DNA of 64,000 nucleotides from Labilibaculum euxinicum (GTDB lineage Bacteria > Bacteroidota > Bacteroidia > Bacteroidales > Marinifilaceae), in contig NZ_WTCR01000002.1 of NCBI RefSeq assembly GCF_009795715.1, positions 434,001 through 498,000 of the forward strand, in the 5' to 3' direction. Below, piece by piece: positions 1 to 7,255 of the stretch (within the stretch, counting starts at the first letter, position 1; every line of letters starts with the position of its first letter). A model generated the notes under the pieces. That model ran no database searches and was not told the origin of the DNA. It was given only the letters and a program-made list of their open reading frames with translations. A program made the position numbers and the translations under genes.

Positions 1-1
1 C

Positions 2-325
2 ATTTACCTGCCAAAAGGATTGGGAACTGGTATCAATATGGTGAACTACGATTTGTGCGATTGTGTAAGTGTTGATTGGCAAATGCCATTGCATGAGGTG
101 AGAGGAATTGTTGGCGAAGAGATGATTCTGCAAGGGAACTTCGATCCTCGTATATTGGAGGCTACACCACAAGCTATCGATCAGGAATTTGAATACTTCC
201 TGAATTATGGACGAAAAGATCACAAATGGATCTTCAATTTGGGACACGGGCTATTGCCTTCAATACCGGTTGAGAATGTGGAATATCTTGTGAAAAAGGT
301 GAAAGAATCTGATTGGGGAAGATAA
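2..325 (+). CDS. hemE: Uroporphyrinogen decarboxylase family, C-terminal part (5' end outside window)
   Basis: The reading frame is open from base 2, so the gene starts to the left; 107 residues remain. The HemE pattern is visible: a VDW segment, then QGNFDP (usual QGNLDP), then FNLGHGLLP followed by PVENV, which are the substrate-pocket and C-terminal motifs of HemE. HemE decarboxylates uroporphyrinogen III to coproporphyrinogen III in the cytosol. The related corrinoid methyltransferases carry a cysteine zinc motif near this end, and I do not see one. hemD and hemL lie 6 kb away on the other strand. The following two genes belong to a family that often sits near UroD-like methyltransferases, so a non-heme role cannot be fully excluded from this fragment. 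A terminator follows at 350-378. Confidence 0.72.
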   Translation: MYLPKGLGTGINMVNYDLCDCVSVDWQMPLHEVRGIVGEEMILQGNFDPRILEATPQAIDQEFEYFLNYGRKDHKWIFNLGHGLLPSIPVENVEYLVKKVKESDWGR

Positions 326-349
326 ACTCTCGAATGAAAATTATAGAAT

Positions 350-378
350 GAGGTGTCAGTATAGGCACCTCTTTTTTG
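350..378 (+). terminator. Intrinsic terminator after hemE
   Basis: GAGGTG (350-355) pairs with CACCTC (366-371), followed by a run of six T. It separates hemE from the dehydratase gene. Confidence 0.7.
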
Positions 379-500
379 TTTGGATTTAGATTAAGCAAAC
401 TGGAGTTTACTGAATAATTTATATCAGTAGTTGATCTTAAAACAAATAAATTTATGTTGAAAAACTTACCGGGTAGTTAGGAATGGGTTTTTATGATTTC

Positions 501-508
501 TACTTTTG
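501..508 (+). promoter_or_regulatory. Bacteroidota -7 promoter element
   Basis: TACTTTTG matches TAnnTTTG, about 30 bases before the ATG at 539. It overlaps an in-frame upstream TTG codon at 506, so that codon cannot be in the transcript. No clear -33 TTG was found. Confidence 0.5.
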
Positions 509-538
509 CAGCCGAAAATCAATAAAAATAGAATAACA

Positions 539-1813
539 ATGGCAGATTATACAAAAATGTGGACTGATCTTGGCTTAAACCTTGATAATCACGATGCTTT
601 ACTAGAGAATTTAGGTGGTGCGTATCAATCCATTTTCATGTCGCAGGAACATCGTCCGGAAGGAATGGGATATTTCGATTTTGTGATGAGCGAAGCTCAC
701 GGGTTAAGAATTCAGGAGTTGCGTGATGAGCAGGAGGCTGGGCGAAAAATAATTGGTTCTTTTTGTGTTTTTGTACCTGAAGAGCTTGTACTTGCAGCAG
801 GTTGCACATCTGTAGGATTGTGTGCAGGAGCTGATTTTGCTCAGGAAGAAGTTGAGAAAGTACTGCCTCGTAATACTTGTTCGTTAATCAAATCATTCTT
901 TGGTTTCAAATTAGGTAAGGTTTGTCCATATATGGAAGTTTCAGACCTTATTGTAGGTGAGAATACCTGCGATGGAAAGAAAAAATCATTCGAGATATTT
1001 AGTCAGATGGTGCCAAATTTCTTTCAAATGGATCTTCCTCAAAACAAGGCTCCAATGGCAAGAAAATTATTAAAGCATGAATATGAGGCTTTTATTGCTA
1101 AGTTAGAGGAAATGACAGGCAAAAGAATCGGTTTGGAAGATTTAAAACAAGGAATTGCTACTGTAAATGCAAAGCGAAATGCATTAGCTCGTCTGTCTAA
1201 ACTTCGCACGGCCAATCCAAGTCCAATTTCGGGTTTAGATGCGTTATTAATTAACCAAATTGCCTTTCTGGATAATCCTGTTCGTTTTACCGGGAAGGTT
1301 AATGCCTTATGTGATGAATTGGAATTGTTTGTAAAAGAAAATAAAGGCGCAAAAGTTGAAAACGCTCCCCGTGTTGTTATCTCTGGTTGTCCTATGGCAA
1401 TTCCAAATTGGAAAGTTCCTGCTGTAATCGAAGCCACAGGTGCAGTAATTGTTGGTGAAGAATCATGTATTGGTGAGCGTGGTCAGCGAAATACAACCGA
1501 CGCTTCTGCGGATACAATTGATGGCCTTATTGATGCTGTTGTTGATCGTTATTTTAAAATTGATTGTGCAGTATTTACACCAAATCAGGAGCGCGTAGAG
1601 CACATCAAAGAAATGGCTAAAAATACAAATGCCGACGGTGTGATTCATTACGGACTTCAATTCTGTCAGCCGTATATCATGGAATCTTTCTCTGTAGAAA
1701 AAACGTTGGAAAAAGATGGTGTTTCCGTATTGAGACTTGAGACTGATTACAGCCAGGAAGATATGGGACAATTGTCAACTCGTGTAGAAGCATTTGTTGA
1801 AATAATAAAATAA
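539..1813 (+). CDS. 2-hydroxyacyl-CoA dehydratase D/HgdB-family iron-sulfur protein; candidate double-cubane cluster protein
   Basis: The 424-residue protein belongs to the HgdB/FldC family, whose members bind iron-sulfur clusters and are charged with low-potential electrons by an ATP-driven activator. Cysteines lie at 76, 89, 95, 114, 129, 144, 258, 284, 310, 343 and 376, including LAAGC, KVCP, ENTC, SGCP and EESC contexts. That is more than the three needed for one [4Fe-4S] cluster. There is no second dehydratase subunit (HgdA) nearby; the activator follows directly. One HgdB-type subunit with one activator is the arrangement of the double-cubane cluster proteins, which reduce small molecules; this assignment is inferred. 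The start at 539 was chosen because an upstream TTG lies inside the promoter element. The physiological substrate is unknown. Confidence 0.85.
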   Translation: MADYTKMWTDLGLNLDNHDALLENLGGAYQSIFMSQEHRPEGMGYFDFVMSEAHGLRIQELRDEQEAGRKIIGSFCVFVPEELVLAAGCTSVGLCAGADFAQEEVEKVLPRNTCSLIKSFFGFKLGKVCPYMEVSDLIVGENTCDGKKKSFEIFSQMVPNFFQMDLPQNKAPMARKLLKHEYEAFIAKLEEMTGKRIGLEDLKQGIATVNAKRNALARLSKLRTANPSPISGLDALLINQIAFLDNPVRFTGKVNALCDELELFVKENKGAKVENAPRVVISGCPMAIPNWKVPAVIEATGAVIVGEESCIGERGQRNTTDASADTIDGLIDAVVDRYFKIDCAVFTPNQERVEHIKEMAKNTNADGVIHYGLQFCQPYIMESFSVEKTLEKDGVSVLRLETDYSQEDMGQLSTRVEAFVEIIK

Positions 1814-1830
1814 ATAGAATTGAAATAAAA

Positions 1831-1865
1831 AAACTGAGAGGGCTGCTGCATTCTCAGTTTTTTTA
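1831..1865 (+). terminator. Intrinsic terminator or attenuator
   Basis: AAACTGAGA (1831-1839) pairs with TCTCAGTTT (1852-1860), followed by T-rich sequence. It sits between the dehydratase and its activator, so it could reduce activator expression relative to the first gene. Confidence 0.8.
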
Positions 1866-1898
1866 TTTGCATCAGAAACAATATACAAAATTATTGGA

Positions 1899-2645
1899 AT
1901 GAGACATGCCGGAATAGATATTGGCTCCAGAAGCATAGAGTTGGTTGTGATTGAAGACGGAGAGGTTGTTGTGAGCAGGCAGTCCGAATCTGGTTACAAT
2001 CCGGTGGAGCGTGTTCAGGAATTAATTGCTGATATTTCGTTCGATAAAGTGATGGTCACGGGTTATGGCCGCGCAAGTCTTGAGATTGCCTTTGATTATC
2101 CGACCATAACGGAAATTAAGGCATATGGAACAGGAGCAGCGACATTACATCCAGGTATTCGGGGAATTCTTGATATTGGAGGGCAGGATACCAAGGTTAT
2201 TTCTTTGAATGAAAATGGAAAAGTGTTTAAGTTTGAGATGAATGATAAATGTGCTGCAGGTACCGGTAAATTTCTTGAATTGATGGCAGTAAGTCTAGGT
2301 TATCAGCAAAACACTCTTGGTTTGGAAGCATTAAAAGGACAGGAGGGAATAGAAATTAACAGCATGTGTGCTGTATTTGCAGAGTCGGAGGTTACTTCTC
2401 TTTTGGCGAAAGGTTGTCTGCGGGCTGATATTGCATTGGCTGTTCATCAATCGGTGTGCCGTCGTGCTGTTGGAATGATTAAACGTCAGGGTTTAAAAAC
2501 TCCAATTTTATTTGCCGGCGGTGTTGCAAATAATGCATGTATGATACATCTCTTGAAACAGACTTTTGGAGATGATCTGATTATTCCAACATCTCCTCAG
2601 TTTGTAGGTGCATACGGAGCTGCTGTTTTAGCAGGATTTTTATAA
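1899..2645 (+). CDS. Acyl-CoA dehydratase activase (HgdC/BadF-type ATPase, R-component)
   Basis: The 248-residue protein has the ASKHA ATPase fold: an N-terminal GIDIGSRSIE phosphate loop, DIGGQDTK near residue 92, and a C-terminal FAGGVANN followed by GAYGAA. The cluster cysteines are in NDKCAAGTGKF and NSMCAVFAESEV, the two motifs through which a homodimer holds one bridging [4Fe-4S] cluster. In this family, ATP hydrolysis drives a conformational change that injects an electron into the partner protein. The partner is almost certainly the gene just upstream, 85 bases away on the same strand. Length and motifs are complete. Confidence 0.93.
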   Translation: MRHAGIDIGSRSIELVVIEDGEVVVSRQSESGYNPVERVQELIADISFDKVMVTGYGRASLEIAFDYPTITEIKAYGTGAATLHPGIRGILDIGGQDTKVISLNENGKVFKFEMNDKCAAGTGKFLELMAVSLGYQQNTLGLEALKGQEGIEINSMCAVFAESEVTSLLAKGCLRADIALAVHQSVCRRAVGMIKRQGLKTPILFAGGVANNACMIHLLKQTFGDDLIIPTSPQFVGAYGAAVLAGFL

Positions 2646-2653
2646 AAACGAGA

Positions 2654-2673
2654 AAGCCACCTGCAGGTGGCTT
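2654..2673. terminator. Palindromic hairpin between convergent genes
   Basis: The 20-base perfect palindrome is centred on CACCTGCAGGTG and has only short T/A tracts. It lies between the convergent activase and TerB-like genes and probably stops transcription from both sides. Confidence 0.6.
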
Positions 2674-2696
2674 ATGTAATTGTTTGAAACAAGGAA

Positions 2697-3095
2697 TTAT
2701 CTGTATTCCTTTTTTTCGAACTGTTTTAGTTTATCAATGTCACGTTGAAATCTTTCCATTAAATCTTCCGAAAAAGAACTAATCAATTTGTGTTCTTTTG
2801 CTGTCATTCCATCAGAGGCATCAGCAACAATCTTCATGGCGGTAATGAATTCATCGTATTGTGGAGCCGGGCCATATACATGACAAAAATTAATCACCTT
2901 ATTATAGATTTCTTCAACCGAAGAGTTGTGTGACTCCTCAAACTCAAACGACCATAATATTTCAGAGCCAAGAGCATGATTTTTCAATAATTGTGTAAGA
3001 GTTTCTTTTTCTTCTTTCTTAATCACTCCATCTGCTTTTGCCAGGGCATACAGTAATTCTCCAAATACTTCGTATAATTTTTCTTCCTTTCTCAT
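2697..3095 (-). CDS. TerB-like protein, function unknown
   Basis: The 132-residue soluble, charged protein begins MRKEEKLYEV. It has two repeated helical segments with acidic motifs: ALAKADGVIKKEEKETL near residues 19-35, and ADASDGMTAKEHKLI in the second half. This is the pattern of the TerB/DjlA N-terminal fold, thought to bind metal. I do not see DnaJ or other domains. An upstream start at 3191 would add 32 residues lacking family character, so the ATG at 3095 is preferred. The gene lies 262 bases downstream of the HEAT-like gene on the same strand, after a set of inverted repeats. A specific role cannot be given. Confidence 0.6.
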   Translation of the reverse strand: MRKEEKLYEVFGELLYALAKADGVIKKEEKETLTQLLKNHALGSEILWSFEFEESHNSSVEEIYNKVINFCHVYGPAPQYDEFITAMKIVADASDGMTAKEHKLISSFSEDLMERFQRDIDKLKQFEKKEYR

Positions 3096-3239
3096 GGCAT
3101 ATCTTTTAAAGTAGATACCAAATCTCACAAATTGTCCATAGTCTAAGTTACTACAATTGAGTGAGAATTGTGTAAAGAAATTATCATACAATAATGGAAT
3201 ACATTAATTTTGCCTCAATTGGTATTAAAATACAGGGGT

Positions 3240-3309
3240 AGACCAATTACAACCAAATTTGAGCGGATTATCGTACTATTTTGAATTGGTCTTAAGCTCC
3301 TCCGGAGCT
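3240..3309. repeat. Inverted repeats upstream of the TerB-like gene
   Basis: AGACCAATT (3240-3248) is matched by AATTGGTCT (3283-3291) around a 34-base loop. A short hairpin, AGCTCC/GGAGCT with a 3-base loop, follows at 3295-3309. The pair lies in the 262-base gap before the TerB-like gene and could form a structured leader or operators. Confidence 0.4.
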
Positions 3310-3327
3310 ATATATAAGAATTGGATA

Positions 3328-3359
3328 AATCAATAAAGGGCTTTAATTCTTTATTGATT
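3328..3359 (-). terminator. Hairpin at the end of the HEAT-like gene
   Basis: The perfect 11-base stem AATCAATAAAG (3328-3338) / CTTTATTGATT (3349-3359) touches the stop codon of the HEAT-like gene. There is no proper T-run after it on the minus strand, so terminator activity is uncertain. Confidence 0.4.
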
Positions 3360-3864
3360 AATTAATGGCTTTTAGTATTCTGCGGGCACGGGAACAGTAC
3401 CCTGCGCTTCCATTTTCCATTTGCTCTTCGATCACGAGAGCTAGTTCATTTTGTATATCCGGCTCTTGTAAAGAGAAATTGTATAGAATTTGCATAGCAT
3501 ATACCTTAATTGCTATGGCTGATGTGCTGGAAATCAAAGTATCAAAGCAGTAATTGATGAAATCACCGGATATATTGCTTGGAAGAGGTTCTAAACTAAT
3601 CAGTTTTAAATATTGCCTTAATTTGCTTTCGTTGGAAAGAGTAGGGACTATCTCAATCATTTGAGGTAGATACAGGCGAACCAAATCAGGAGCAATATCA
3701 TAAACCTTATCTAAAATCCAAGTGGCCCGCCAGGAATGATTCTCATTGCTGATACAAATATCCCACAGTTCTTTTATATACGTGGGATTCTCTGCGATAC
3801 TTCGAGCAACCAATCTGGCTTCTTCTTTTACCGGAAAAGGGTCGAGTAGTTTCTTAAGTTCCAT
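3358..3864 (-). CDS. HEAT-repeat-like helical protein, function unknown
   Basis: The 168-residue protein starts MELKKLLDPFPV and consists of alternating amphipathic helices with W/Y/L-rich turns (ENHSWRATWILDKVYDIAPDL, SAIAIKVYAMQILYNF). This resembles HEAT/armadillo scaffolds. It has no signal peptide and no catalytic motif that I recognise. A longer frame would begin inside the upstream enzyme gene and read shadow sequence, so the ATG at 3864 is taken as the start. It follows the serine racemase/threonine dehydratase gene by 23 bases on the same strand and is probably co-transcribed. A link in function is not evident. Confidence 0.6.
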   Translation of the reverse strand: MELKKLLDPFPVKEEARLVARSIAENPTYIKELWDICISNENHSWRATWILDKVYDIAPDLVRLYLPQMIEIVPTLSNESKLRQYLKLISLEPLPSNISGDFINYCFDTLISSTSAIAIKVYAMQILYNFSLQEPDIQNELALVIEEQMENGSAGYCSRARRILKAIN

Positions 3865-3887
3865 TGAATTTAGAATTATTGGTTTTC

Positions 3888-4829
3888 TTAAAACGGCAAC
3901 CTCCTTAACTCCACATTTCCGCCCGAAAGAATAATTCCAACTTTTTGGCCTTTGTATTTTTTCTTCTCTTTTATTAAAGCAGCAAGAGCGACTGCACTGG
4001 ATGGTTCTGCAATGATCTTCATTCGCTCCCAAATCAGCCTCATTGCTGCAATTATTTCTTTTTCTTCCACTCTGATAATCTCTTCAACATGTTCCTTAAT
4101 AATTGGAAATGTCTTATCTCCCAATGAGGTTAGCAAACCATCTGCAATAGTTTGAGGATTGGTTTGCGGAACAATTTCACCTTTTTGCATAGATTGCCAG
4201 GCATCATCAGCACCCATAGGTTCACCAGCTATTATTTTTGTGTTTGGCGAAAAATAATGTGCGGCTAAAGCTGTACCGGATAGTAAACCTCCGCCACCAA
4301 CAGGAGCGAAAATTGCATCCAAATCATCATGATCTTCAATCAATTCCATTGCAGCGGTTGCTTGTCCTTCAATTACCTGATAATCATTGTAGGGATGCAA
4401 AAAAACCGCCCCGGTTTTATTGACAACTTCGTTTAGAGTAGTTTCTCTTGCCTCAAGGGTTGGTATGCATTCAATAATTTCTCCACCGTAACCTTTTACC
4501 GCTGTTTTCTTTATTTCAGGAGCATTCGAGGGCATTACAATGTATGCTTTAATGCCTTGCGCTTTTGCGGCAAGCGCTATTGCCTGAGCAAAATTGCCCG
4601 ATGAATGAGTGGCAACTCCAAATTCTTTTTCTGTTTCTGATAGTTGAAGAATAGCATTTGTAGCTCCACGCATTTTAAACGCGCCCATTTTCTGAAAATT
4701 TTCACATTTAAAGTAGATATCAGCTCCAACAATTTGGTTGATGAGTTGAGAGCTCATAACAGGTGTTCGATGAATGAATTTTTGAATTCTTTTGTGTGCT
4801 TCCTGTAAACTTTCTTTTGTGATAATCAT
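3888..4829 (-). CDS. PLP-dependent serine racemase / threonine(serine) dehydratase
   Basis: The 313-residue fold-type II PLP enzyme has no C-terminal ACT regulatory domain, so it is not the feedback-controlled biosynthetic IlvA. Visible elements are the PLP lysine in GAFKMRGA, the substrate loop SSGNFAQA, the glycine-rich phosphate cradle GGGGLLSG and the C-terminal SGGNV. The stretch with ADDAWQSMQKG followed by TIADGL and a WERMK segment is strikingly like eukaryotic serine racemase, and the family interconverts L/D-serine and deaminates serine or threonine to the keto acid. Racemase and dehydratase cannot be separated from sequence alone. The start at MIITKES (4829) fits the family length. 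It is followed by the HEAT-like gene. Confidence 0.88.
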   Translation of the reverse strand: MIITKESLQEAHKRIQKFIHRTPVMSSQLINQIVGADIYFKCENFQKMGAFKMRGATNAILQLSETEKEFGVATHSSGNFAQAIALAAKAQGIKAYIVMPSNAPEIKKTAVKGYGGEIIECIPTLEARETTLNEVVNKTGAVFLHPYNDYQVIEGQATAAMELIEDHDDLDAIFAPVGGGGLLSGTALAAHYFSPNTKIIAGEPMGADDAWQSMQKGEIVPQTNPQTIADGLLTSLGDKTFPIIKEHVEEIIRVEEKEIIAAMRLIWERMKIIAEPSSAVALAALIKEKKKYKGQKVGIILSGGNVELRRLPF

Positions 4830-4854
4830 TTTGTTGGAGTTTTTGGTTTGTGAT

Positions 4855-4880
4855 TGTAACCCGACCAAAGCCGGGTTACA
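4855..4880. repeat. Stem-loop between hemL and the serine racemase gene
   Basis: TGTAACCCG (4855-4863) pairs with CGGGTTACA (4872-4880) around an 8-base loop. No T-run follows on either strand, so it is not an obvious terminator. It lies about 25 bases upstream of the racemase start and could be a processing or regulatory hairpin. Confidence 0.5.
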
Positions 4881-4936
4881 AATGAGCTTGAATCTTATAA
4901 TGAAATTCCACTTTGCAAGTATTTCAAAAGAAGAAA

Positions 4937-6229
4937 TTATTTCATCGCTTCAAGTGAATCTTTTGCTGCTTGAATGGTTTTATCAAGCATCTCATAGGTC
5001 AATGAATTAGATAGGAAATAACTTTCGAATGATGATGGAGGAAGATAAATTCCTCTTTTTAGCATTTCATGAAAGAATTTTGGGAAATTTTCGTTGTTAG
5101 CGGTTGCTGCAGTGTCAAAATCCACCACATCAACATCAGTAAAGAAAACACTAATCATGGAGCCACAACGGTTAATTTTGTAAGCGAACCCCGATTCCGA
5201 AAGCACCTTATCCAATCCTTTGTGAAGATATTCTGTTTTATCCGCAAGTTCAGTGAAGTAGTGAGGGTTCTCGTTAAGCTCTTTTAGCAGGGTTAATCCT
5301 GCAATCATAGCAATAGGGTTCCCCGATAAGGTTCCTGCCTGATAAACTGGTCCAACAGGCGAAACGACCTTCATGATTTCGTCGGGGCCGGCATAAGCTC
5401 CCACTGGCATTCCTCCTCCAATCACTTTACCGAAAGTTACCAAATCAGCATTAACACCAAAGTATTCCTGAGCACCACCTTTTCCCAGGCGGAAACCAGA
5501 CATTACTTCGTCAAAAATCAACAGTATTCCTTCTTTATCACATAGTTCACGTAAATCTTCCAGAAATCCTTTTTTAGGAAGCACACAGCCCATGTTTCCA
5601 GCAATTGCTTCTACTATTACAGCCGCAATTTCACCTTTATTTTCTGCAGCTAATTGTTTTACGTCTTCAATGTTATTGTACTTGGCAGTTAGCGTGTCGT
5701 TTGCTGTACCAGGAGTAACACCCGGTGAATTTGGTACCCCAAAGGTACTTGCTCCGCTGCCGGCTTTAATTAGGAATGAATCGGCATGACCGTGATAACA
5801 GCCTTCAAATTTGATAAATTTATTTCGGCCGGTATAACCTCTGGCCACACGAATGGCACTCATACATGCTTCGGTACCGGAATTAACCATTCTCACCTTA
5901 TCAATATTTGGAACCATGTCCACAATTAATTTGGCAATCTCAATTTCCAGTTCTGTTGGAGCACCAAAGGATGTTGAATCTTCAACTTTTGCTTTGATAG
6001 CATCTATAACCTTAGGATATGCATGTCCTAAAATCATTGGACCCCACGATGAAATGTAATCGATGTACTCATTTCCGTCAACATCGGTAAGAATACTTCC
6101 TTTTGCTTTTTTGATAAAGACAGGAGTTCCGCCAACAGATTTAAATGCTCTAACCGGCGAGTTTACACCTCCTGGAATGTATTTGTTGGCTTCTGTAAAT
6201 AATTCGGAACTTCTTTTGTATTGATGCAT
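4937..6229 (-). CDS. hemL: Glutamate-1-semialdehyde 2,1-aminomutase
   Basis: The 430-residue protein is a complete HemL. It starts [21 protein letters not shown], the usual family N-terminus, with [10 protein letters not shown] next. The PLP lysine is K268 in [15 protein letters not shown]. The aminotransferase aspartate lies in [10 protein letters not shown]. HemL converts glutamate-1-semialdehyde to 5-aminolevulinate, the committed tetrapyrrole precursor, in the C5 pathway. It starts 12 bases after the hemD stop, so the two form an operon. Confidence 0.97.
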   Translation of the reverse strand: MHQYKRSSELFTEANKYIPGGVNSPVRAFKSVGGTPVFIKKAKGSILTDVDGNEYIDYISSWGPMILGHAYPKVIDAIKAKVEDSTSFGAPTELEIEIAKLIVDMVPNIDKVRMVNSGTEACMSAIRVARGYTGRNKFIKFEGCYHGHADSFLIKAGSGASTFGVPNSPGVTPGTANDTLTAKYNNIEDVKQLAAENKGEIAAVIVEAIAGNMGCVLPKKGFLEDLRELCDKEGILLIFDEVMSGFRLGKGGAQEYFGVNADLVTFGKVIGGGMPVGAYAGPDEIMKVVSPVGPVYQAGTLSGNPIAMIAGLTLLKELNENPHYFTELADKTEYLHKGLDKVLSESGFAYKINRCGSMISVFFTDVDVVDFDTAATANNENFPKFFHEMLKRGIYLPPSSFESYFLSNSLTYEMLDKTIQAAKDSLEAMK

Positions 6230-6241
6230 ATTGTATAGGTT

Positions 6242-6946
6242 TTATGAATTTAAGTAATTGTGACAAATTTCGAGTAAGGAATAAACGTTTGTATTTTCAG
6301 ACATGACAACATGTTCGGAGAAGTCCAGCAGTTTTACTGCGGTTGTACTTCCAATAGCAAAACAGGGGACAGTTTCGTTTATTTTGTATCTGTTAAAAAA
6401 ACTATAAACAGCACTCGGACTGCAAAAACAAATGGCATCAAAATCAGTAATAGTAACATCCGGTTGATGTAAATTTGTTTGGTAGCACTCTATTTCCTCA
6501 AAATCAAATTCTTTTTCAGTCATAAAATCAGAAATATTATTTTGTCTTAAATTTCCTGAAAAATGAATGTAAGAGGAGGCGCTTTGTTTTTCAAGTAACT
6601 GAAGTAAAGATTGCGAGTTGTGTTGTTCCGGAAGTAAAGCTTCTATGCCAATTTTGAGCAGTTCTTCTGCTGTTTTTTCTCCAATAGCAAATACTTTTTT
6701 TTCTTCCAAAGCAATTAGCGAGCTTAGGTTCTCTGCAATACTCTTAACCGCATTCTGACTTGTGAAAATCCAATTTGATTCCGGTTTTGAATTAATCAGA
6801 TCTGTCTTTTCTTTAGAAAGAGGCATGAGATCAATTTGAATAAATGGCTTTGCGGTAACTTCCAGGCCTAGTTTTTCAGCATACATTATGTGTTCAGAAC
6901 TTAGAGATCTGGTAAAAAGAATATTTTTTTTATCTGTTAGAGACAT
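6242..6946 (-). CDS. hemD: Uroporphyrinogen-III synthase
   Basis: The 234-residue protein has HemD architecture: two alpha/beta subdomains with the signatures NWIFTSQNAVKS, VFAIGEKTAEEL, FCSPSAVYSFF and CFAIGSTTAVKL. HemD cyclises hydroxymethylbilane with inversion of ring D, giving the common precursor of heme, siroheme and cobalamin. HemD sequences are poorly conserved, but these paired motifs are distinctive. It is the first gene of hemD-hemL and has a promoter-like element 37-44 bases upstream. Confidence 0.92.
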   Translation of the reverse strand: MSLTDKKNILFTRSLSSEHIMYAEKLGLEVTAKPFIQIDLMPLSKEKTDLINSKPESNWIFTSQNAVKSIAENLSSLIALEEKKVFAIGEKTAEELLKIGIEALLPEQHNSQSLLQLLEKQSASSYIHFSGNLRQNNISDFMTEKEFDFEEIECYQTNLHQPDVTITDFDAICFCSPSAVYSFFNRYKINETVPCFAIGSTTAVKLLDFSEHVVMSENTNVYSLLEICHNYLNS

Positions 6947-6982
6947 AAATAGATTTCAAAATGATTTCTGATCGCAAGCTAA

Positions 6983-6990
6983 CAAATTTA
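6983..6990 (-). promoter_or_regulatory. -7 promoter element for hemD-hemL
   Basis: The minus strand reads TAAATTTG, matching TAnnTTTG, 37 bases before the hemD start. No convincing -33 TTG was seen. Confidence 0.45.
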
Positions 6991-7041
6991 GCAAATCAGA
7001 CCATTTTTTATGCTCTTGAAATGTATTATTTTATCAATTGA

Positions 7042-7073
7042 TTGAAAATTAGATCTTCAGATGAGTATCTTTG
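7042..7073 (+). promoter_or_regulatory. Promoter for the relA-type gene
   Basis: TTG at 7042-7044, a 21-base spacer, and TATCTTTG at 7066-7073 match the Bacteroidota -33/-7 pattern. The start site would be near 7080, leaving a long leader. Confidence 0.6.
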
Positions 7074-7255
7074 AATTACAAGAATTTGGAATCGTTAAAA
7101 AGTATTAACCTGCTTGCCATTCATTAATAGCTTTTATACTTTTAGTGTGCTTAAAAATGGGACGAGATCATTGTTTCGAATGCCGAAAGATCATGAAGAA
7201 TCAGTTTTAATCAAAATTCAAAACAAAGCAAAGATTTAAAATCAGAAAGATATTT

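Larger units (their letters stand above)
6947..7255. other. Intergenic region between divergent hemD and the relA-type gene
   Basis: These 309 bases hold one promoter in each direction (listed separately) and no credible gene. The relA-type transcript would have a leader of roughly 175 bases with no hairpin that stands out. Confidence 0.6.

Noticed and set aside
1039-1437. Long minus-strand open frame inside the dehydratase gene
   Set aside because: It lies entirely within a well-supported coding sequence on the other strand and its translation has no domain character.
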